Below, in pieces: positions 57,570-64,000 of a stretch of 64,000 nucleotides of DNA. Origin of the DNA: Ophioderma brevispina (Eukaryota; Echinodermata; Ophiuroidea; Amphilepidida; Ophiodermatidae); contig JAMKCH010035257.1 in NCBI GenBank assembly GCA_023653785.1, positions 1 through 64,000 on the forward strand, written 5' to 3'. A program made the translations under genes and the position numbers. The notes below the pieces were generated by a model. The model ran no database searches. It was not told the origin of the DNA and saw nothing but the letters and a program-made list of their open reading frames with translations. Numbering within the stretch: the first letter of the stretch is position 1; each line of letters starts with the position of its first letter.

Positions 57570-58980
57570 ATAAGTCAGGAAAATAAATCAATCAGGTATT
57601 AGACATAGACTTACTGTTGAAATAAAATTCATTACAAAAAGTTTCATCGATGCATCATCATGATCACTCACTTGTAATCACTGTCAGTGTCACAACACAC
57701 ATTCACATGACAACAAGAACTCTCATTAAATTAATATCCGAGCGTATACCATTGCAGCTCGTATACACGCGACTCGTAACTTACGTTATAAAATAATTTA
57801 ATAGTACCAGCATGATCGTCCCAAGAGTAGCGCAGCCAGCCATTTGCCCCACCACATCCTTCAACATCCAACTCATTGGGTGTGGTGGCACAATACAAAT
57901 TCATTCTCTATTTTAAATGTGAACTCTCTGTGCATTACTGACACCTTGGTGTATGATGCACCTAAAAAGTACATTGTAGGCTACAACAATTTATATTCGC
58001 CGTCCACAATTTCCTTTTCTGAAATAGGCATATACGCGCGCGAGTGCTGCTTGTAATATCGACTTTTATTTCCTTTACGCGTTTCATGGTTCTGTCCTGG
58101 CGGAATGCGGCGTAGCCTTGACACAGAGAATGGAGTTAAAACGAATTTTTACTTTTACTGTTTTCTTAAAATGGACATTTTCTGTGCACAGAAATTACAA
58201 CATTTAATCATGAAGATAATTATCAATTCAGTGTAACAAGACTAAGACTATATGGTTTACTCAAGAGTGATGAGCGATACCAGTAGCAGGCCCTCAAAGG
58301 AACCTGACCTGACATTTTGGCAATTTTTCTCATTTTTGTCCACAATGGCCCAGTACACACATCATCAAATAGGGTGGATAAGTTTCGTTCTGAACATATG
58401 ACCTTGTATACTGTGTAAGTGGGAAATTTTCTCTGCGTACAATATTTCGTGATTTAACAGATAGTGCCAAATTGTTTAATTTTCATTGTATGACATCAAT
58501 GCAATCAAATCTATTGGAAAAAGTTATTTTCGCGTTTTTTGTAGGTCACCTCGTGAAATTCGGAAATAAAACCTCACAAAAATTTCCACTTATCATGTAA
58601 TTAATAGGCCAATCCCATACGTTACTGAGAAGACAACAAGCTAAATTTTGGTATTTACATATATTTTGTTATGTGAGCAGTACTGAGTAGTGAAGCTGTA
58701 TTTGCAGCAATTTATTGTAACAAATTATAGTTTTTGGAAACGAAAATTAGTGAAAACTGATAACCATTTTCACCTTGGAGTTTCCATTAAGCAGGACGTA
58801 GTGTGTATTAGCTGTTTCCTCAACCAAATACACTCTGACATCAGATTTGAATGGTGGCAAATCATACGCAAAAGACTATTTGGTGCTAATTGCCTCATTG
58901 CACCTTTGGCCCATAATGCTCAGTTTGAAATGAATTCATTAAATTTTATCAAATTAAATGGTTTTTTTTCTTTCCTTTAC
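57570..58980. other. No gene firmly supported
   Basis: AT-rich sequence with a CpG-containing patch near 58030-58140. The plus-strand frame from 58690 is open up to the acceptor at 58987 but lacks a start or exon boundary of its own. Confidence 0.3.
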
Positions 58981-58987
58981 TCATCAG

Positions 58988-59112
58988 ACATGTTGGCCAT
59001 GGTCGAACGGAGTAGAGGCACACAGCTTGTTGTGATCAAGGCAGATGCAGTTCTACACAGGTGCAGATGTGCAACATGTTCTCCCACTCTAGCACTAACT
59101 AACCCTATATAA
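58988..59112 (+). CDS. Candidate 3' exon, unknown function
   Basis: The best pyrimidine tract in the window (GTTTTTTTTCTTTCCTTTAC then TCATCAG) precedes two bases and an open frame to TAA at 59110. The peptide reads MLAMVERSRGTQLVVIKADA, then CRCATC. A usable donor (CTACACAG|GTGCAG) at 59061 would make this an internal exon of 73 nt instead. Composition is coding-like. No poly(A) signal lies close downstream. The family is unknown. Confidence 0.45.
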
Positions 59113-59249
59113 CTTCAAACCTGGCATTGCGAACATAGGGCATTGTGTGTAACAATGTACATGTAATACTTTGGACATAATGTGAATCCGTCCAAGCGGC
59201 AATAATTGGCAATTATGATATTTTCATTGCAGATTGGATGTCTAGCTAT

Positions 59250-60050
59250 AAGGGTTTGACGTTGCTGCTAACTGCGTGTTGGATGTTTTCCCCTTGAAAG
59301 TATCTGTGTCTTATAAGTGCTGGGGTCTGGCATTCCTGGGAGCTTGACAATTTTAGACTGCTGCTTACTGCCAGTCCAACACTAACACTCCGGATTTTTG
59401 CCCAAAATTTAGTTGCTGTACCTGCTGATCGAACGTTAATCCTTTCAGAGAAAGTGGATGATTACTGCCCGTCGATATTACCGCTGTGGTTTATAGCAGG
59501 AAAAATGGCTGTCAGGCCAAAAAAAAATTGTTGTATGGAGTACCCCACCCGCCCGACCCTAATTTTGAAAATCAAGCCCCTGTACAAGAGTATACCAAAC
59601 CCGATTTTTTTTATTTTCAAAATCTATTTTTCCAGATGTTTTTACTACCCTATTTTTTAACCGAATTTTCTCCAATATTGTTTGTGTTCTCGTGTAACTT
59701 TGGCAACTTCTTCTCTTTACGATTTTCATAATAATAGTCAAAAGTACAATATTAATAACATTACATAGACTTGTTGATGATTTTGATGTAGTAATGCATT
59801 ATTTAAAAAAAAAACACCCCCTACCCTATTTGAAAATTTTCTTGTTACTCCCATACACATTTTTTTGGCCTAACTGCCGCTCTGCCTCTGGTAGATCAAC
59901 AATTTTTAGATGCTGTTTACTGCTTGTCGGACATTTCCCTCAAGATTGAAAGATTACTGAATATGGGTTGCTTCTAACTGCCGCTCAGACATTAATCCTT
60001 GAGAGACCCATTACTACCAACTGTCGGTCTGACTTGTTCTTTAAAATTCT
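59250..60050. repeat. Diverged tandem repeat, unit about 60-85 bp
   Basis: The words GCTGCT(T/A)ACTGCC and GTC(C)GACATTAATCCTT(T/G)AGAGA recur at about 59260, 59350, 59430, 59900, 59980 and 60020, with insertions. The TIR element at 59514-59871 interrupts the series. Not coding. Confidence 0.5.
59514..59871. mobile_element. TIR element of about 358 bp
   Basis: The left end AGGCCAAAAAAAAATTGTTG then TATGGAGTACCCCACC is inverted at the right end (CCCCCTACCC...GTTACTCCCATACACATTTTTTTGGCCT). The arms are about 50-60 bp and imperfect. AT-rich interior frames are not coding. Related in its ends to 56845-56925. Confidence 0.6.
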
Positions 60051-60719
60051 TAAATTATTAAGATCTCAAAATTGTATTTTCTCTCTCCCCATCCCCCCAT
60101 CCCCCCCAAAATGGCAATTTTTTGAAATGTAAAATGTTACATCATTTCTTTAATCCGTATCCTTGACCACTTTGATAAATATTTATTAATCTGTCCCTGG
60201 AGATGCACTGTCCAGTGCACTCATTGTTTAAAATAGGTGCCACATTGCCCAGACTAGAACTCAGCAACCTCTGTAACCATTCTGATGTATCCGTTAGGAA
60301 AGCGTTGGACCTTTCCGAACTAACACCTGTAGAGATATCATCACTCCTCTACTAACCCGGCTTTTTTAGCTTAATTGACAAGAGTGCCATGCTAGTTTTA
60401 CAGAAGTTTTGCTGGTTCAACTGGCCAAGTGCATTTTTTTTTTAATACTGGCAATGCCCTGTCCCCCCAGGCTGGACCATATTTTCCTCTGTATAGAGCA
60501 ATATGAAATTCAGGCTGTATTTATTTAAGCATAATTAAAGGCCTTGTGTGTTTCACTTTAAGATCTTTCTTTAGCAAAATCCAGGTATGAAATCTTTCAA
60601 TTATGAAATCACTACAGATGACATATCACCTTTTATAGTTTGCCAATAATCATCTGATTTGGTGGTTTTTGTTCCTATTGCACTCTATGCTTCTATGAGA
60701 TTGTGGCCTGAAAATTCTG

Positions 60720-61370
60720 CTCCGACCATATGTCCAGAGCCATCAGTCATCCCCTTCGAGAAATATTCCAAGTCAAATTCAAATGCACATGGTCCAGGAG
60801 CATATCCTCATGCTCACTGCTTCAGGACATATGTGTATTTAAAATAGGCTCGCAGGAGCAAGATTCAAAATGCTCCTGGAGCAATAGGCCCCTACCGATG
60901 TGTCCTGGAGTTTAAATTTTTGGGCCAAATCTCATAGAAGCGCAACCTATCTGGGTATGAGGGCTTCTGCTGTAGTAGTATGAAGATTTTCCGATTTCGG
61001 CGCAAATAATGCTCCTGCATATGGTCTTGGAGCCTAAATATCTGGAGAAACATTCTAAACTCCACATGTCCAGGACCAATGGAAGCACCTGAAGCAGTAC
61101 TTAATAGAATATTCTCTGAGAAATATGCTCCTGGAGCATTATTATCCAAATATTTTTGCCAACTGACTTCAGTAGCTTGCCATATGCTCCTGACTTGTTG
61201 CATTCAAATATGCTCCTGGACATAGTTGACTTAAATAGTTTTCCAGCTTATTTTAATTTCCAGGACATAGTTAAATATGCTTTTGGCCTACATTAATAGA
61301 ATAGTGAACCAGTTTTTATTTATGCTCCAGGACATATGTTTCAGACCATATGCTCTTGGCACATAATGTT
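60720..61370. repeat. Cluster of ATATGCTCCTGGAGCAT-like palindromic words
   Basis: About ten or more copies of ATATGCTCCTGG, its complement CCAGGAGCATAT, and CTCCAGGACATATG are scattered over 650 bp in both orientations. The full palindrome TGCTCCTGGAGCA occurs at about 60870-60882 and 61128-61140. The minus-strand frame 60892-61203 (103 codons) runs through this cluster and is not called. Confidence 0.6.
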
Positions 61371-61916
61371 GGGTCAAAATCCCAAAACACTCGCGATAAA
61401 CAACAATCGCCAAACTTACTCGATTCCCTGGCAACTTTTAAATTGCGAATTGTTGAAAAAATTAAAATGCGTAAATTCAAATTGCTAAAATGAAAATTGC
61501 ATACATTGTAAAATAACAAAATGTAAAAAAAAATGCAGAAATGACAAGTGCAATCTTAAAATAAACTTCTAAGTTGGAAAAATCACAAACGTGCATTTTC
61601 GCTGGTAGGAATGGCTAAAAGGGGGCATTCGGAGCAAACTTCGCCGGGCCTAGCAAAAAATTGCAATATTGTATGAAATTGCAGGTGTTCGTTTTGGCCA
61701 TGGGTGGGGACATTTTCATGTAGATTCATGAATCTCGGAGGGGTTCATGATCATGTGGGAGATTTCTTAGTTGATTTGACATGGAATGACCCTATGATTT
61801 ATATGTATACAGCATTGTTTTTATTCTCAAACAATTCACATTATACCATGGGGTAATGGTCATTCCAGGCCTTTGTCTTCAAGGGTAGTGCACTTGTATT
61901 ATTTCTGTTTGGTTCA

Positions 61917-62155
61917 GGTGCGTAACCAGCGGGGGTGGGGGCAGGGGCGACTGGGCCCCCCCCCCGGACAAACTAAAATGGGACGGCGAAGGCTAAAAAA
62001 TGGGGACGAAAGAAGGGGAGAATGGGAAAAATACGGGTCTATACCCGGCGACGAAGCGAGCCGGACACAAATGGGGAAATTCTTTGAGTCTTGCCCCCCC
62101 CCCCCCACCCCCCCGATTCAAGGTCGGTTACCCACCCCCCCCCCCCCCCCCCGTT
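61917..62155. mobile_element. Degraded element with long G and C tracts
   Basis: Left GTGCGTAACCAGCGGGGG and right GGTTACCCACCCCC are inverted relatives of each other and resemble the GTGGCGTA(A/G)CCAG ends of hAT-like MITEs such as 43171-43377. C runs of about 19 lie at about 62094-62113 and 62137-62153. A four-tract G-quadruplex motif lies at 61931-61955. Opposing frames here are composition artefacts. Confidence 0.5.
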
Positions 62156-62794
62156 TTTTAGTGTTAAAATGTAATGTGATAATATAAAAGGCAAAACCAC
62201 ACACACATGCCTTATTGCTGAGTCGAGGTGTAAACCCGTCCACCCCGTTAGCAGGGACAAAACCAAATTTAAAACTTTTGGTTTATCTAAATGTACTACT
62301 ACTACACACTCAACAAACAATTCAATGTCGTTTTTTGGACTTAGCTACATACAAGGGAGATCAATTTCTTTTGTATTTTAGGCCTGTAATTTTAATGAAA
62401 CTGAACCACATAGTGGAATTGGGTAGGCCGTAGGTCACTTGGTCGAATACACAAAAGTTGAAATAACAAACTTTACAATATCATATTGTTACAAAATTTT
62501 TTTGAACGGTTTTTAGTTTCATTTTTTTAAGACTTTAAAAGCTTTTTTTTGTTTTTTGGAAACCAAAAATTAAATTTGTGTTTTTACGAACTTAAAAAAT
62601 GTGTTTTTAAAGCTTTTTAAAATTATTTCATACACAGTTTAAAGGTGTTTTTTCATTTTTTCATTTTGACCAAGTGACCTATGAGCGTTCGTTTTTTAAT
62701 GAATGCTGGTATTGAATTTAGTTACTCTTAACACTGTTATGAATGGACTTGGTCATTAACCAATTGAATAATAATCATAATATTGTGGTTGCAA

Positions 62795-63042
62795 TCAGCT
62801 CAATTTACCATAAACGTGTTTAAAATCTGACACAGAATTGAAATCAAATTTGCACTGTTGGAAGGAATCATGATGATCGGCCATCTTATTTGACCCATTA
62901 TTACGAGTCAGTTTGCCACACACAAACATTGTTACATTTGCATGGTTTTGGTTGTCAGTCACCATTTCGTGATCATTATATTTGACTAATTTTTCGGTGT
63001 CATTTTGACCGATAATTGGGTGTGTTTCCCGGGGGACACTTT
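62795..63042 (-). CDS. Candidate 3' exon, unknown function
   Basis: A long pyrimidine-rich stretch ending GGTAATCCCTTTAACACAG precedes two bases and an 81-codon open frame to a stop at 62795. The peptide begins SVPRETHPIIGQNDTEKLVK, includes NQNHANVTMFVCGKLTRNN and ends DFKHVYGKLS. It is hydrophilic with two sequons (NVT, NGS) and two cysteines. A donor (TTTATG|GTAAAT) near the end could shorten it by a few codons. The same frame is open upstream to 63103. No domain is recognised. Confidence 0.45.
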
Positions 63043-63802
63043 CTGTGTTAAAGGGATTACCAGCGATATTGCGAGAGAAAATCGAAAAAAAGTGGAAATG
63101 CATTTTTAAATTCTAATACAGGGATAGGTGGTGTATTTGAGGTAAATTTGTCATACCGTCTCGCCGTGAATTAGACATCAACAGATGTTCATCTATCAAA
63201 TTCTACACTAAACCTAGTGTTGTTTACACCCAGTACCTAATAAACAAAGATCAATAATGTTAAATGTTTGATGTCAAACCCCCTTTATTATCATGTGCAC
63301 AATATCATGCTTAAAAGCCTGGCTTTTATCTCAAGTCAAAATTTTAGATACTCACGCATAGAAATTACAGAATGGATAAAGCTGCCATGCGTTATTACAT
63401 GGATTTCACAGCCAACGCCCTTGTAGTGTGCGACATGTCTAAGCAGTAACAAAAATATATTTTGATTATTATTTTTTGATGTTGCCGGATTAGCAATCGC
63501 TGTCTTACCGTTAATTTGAACAATTCCATGTTCAATTTTAAATAAGAATAACAATTTGGTCAATACCCTTAATTGTCACACAAATCATTTTTTTTTATCC
63601 TTTATGAGTTGTTTAGCTGAACAATCCACTGTGCCATATCTGAATTTGAAACGTCTTTTGATAGTTATTCTGTTTATATCATCTATGATATTTTTAAAGT
63701 TATTAAAGATTTATAAATGTAATACACATGTGGTTGGTCTGCTTCTTGGCCTGTTTGTGGAGACTGAATTATATACTGTGTAAATGTACGCAGTTCATTT
63801 TA

Positions 63803-63969
63803 GGTAAGTCCTTGGCAGGAACACTAAATTTGCAATGTGGAATGTGTCTTAGAAATTGTAATCCCTGTTTATACCCACTGTAGTTAGGCCTGTGATGTTG
63901 GCTTTACTGATTTCAGCTTGTTATTGCCTTCAAAAATACAACAAAAACAGATTTTCTTTTCATTTCCAG
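63803..63969 (+). other. Possible short intron
   Basis: A consensus donor (CATTTTAG|GTAAGT) at 63803 and a strong acceptor (GATTTTCTTTTCATTTCCAG) ending at 63969 frame 167 bases. The segment before it is preceded by another pyrimidine-rich acceptor (about 63575-63615) and has one frame open into the donor (LCKCTQFIL). The last 31 bases of the window would be the next exon (SFWRLHPVF in the matching phase). A gene running off the right edge is likely but unproven. Confidence 0.3.
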
Positions 63970-64000
63970 CCAGTTTTTGGCGTCTGCACCCAGTTTTTTA

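Noticed and set aside
60892..61203. 103-codon minus-strand frame
   Set aside because: It runs through the TGCTCCTGGAGCA word cluster and has no boundary signals.
61873..62320. Frames of 64-104 codons with Pro or Gly runs
   Set aside because: Products of the long C and G tracts of a degraded element.
1..64000. CRISPR arrays, bacterial operons, phage or plasmid features
   Set aside because: The gene structure, splice signals and retroelements are those of an animal nuclear genome; tandem arrays here have no spacer-repeat pattern.

Overview
This is nuclear DNA from an intron-rich animal. It is AT-rich, no continuous reading frame exceeds about 140 codons, and it is full of small dispersed repeats. 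Short open segments sit between GT/AG splice signals, and several carry nearby poly(A) signals. The tRNA-derived SINE, the LINE tails of L2/CR1/Jockey-like type and the many MITEs suggest a marine invertebrate. An echinoderm or another invertebrate deuterostome is my guess; nothing in the window proves it. There are no bacterial operons, CRISPR arrays, rRNA genes or complete transposase genes.

Coding content is fragmentary. The two best gene models are on the minus strand. One is an internal exon at 2538-2716 joined in phase to a terminal exon at 1641-1773 with AATAAA just downstream. The other is an exon at 54920-55047 joined in phase to a terminal exon at 54547-54693. A third minus-strand model has exons at 24934-25104, 23805-23881 and 22121-22248. 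Single candidate exons lie at 5948-6128, 18022-18199, 27829-28051, 31712-31870, 36378-36445, 37531-37803, 41560-41727, 49754-50053, 50695-51096, 52828-52884, 58988-59112 and 62795-63042. I could not assign a protein family to any of them, so no gene symbols are given.

Repeats make up most of what can be named. There are LINE 3' ends at 6660-7325 (+) and 32345-32765 (-), and two copies of a TIR MITE at 2037-2415 and 27028-27409. A near-perfect palindrome of about 940 bp lies at 39602-40540, and a small hAT-like MITE at 43171-43377. A tandem duplication of about 2.35 kb (44286-49000) has a tRNA-SINE at the head of each copy. Satellites and minisatellites lie at 8038-8510, 10725-11535, 20080-20960, 21285-21910, 25623-25985 and 33165-33760. 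Two heptamer tracts in opposite orientation lie at 26793-26988 and 30430-30720.

The two large duplications (2.9-5.6 kb and 44.3-49.0 kb) differ mainly by scattered 1-3 base indels and homopolymer length changes. That pattern looks like unpolished long-read sequence, so frameshifts in this window should be read with care. All calls were made by eye from the sequence; no database search was possible.
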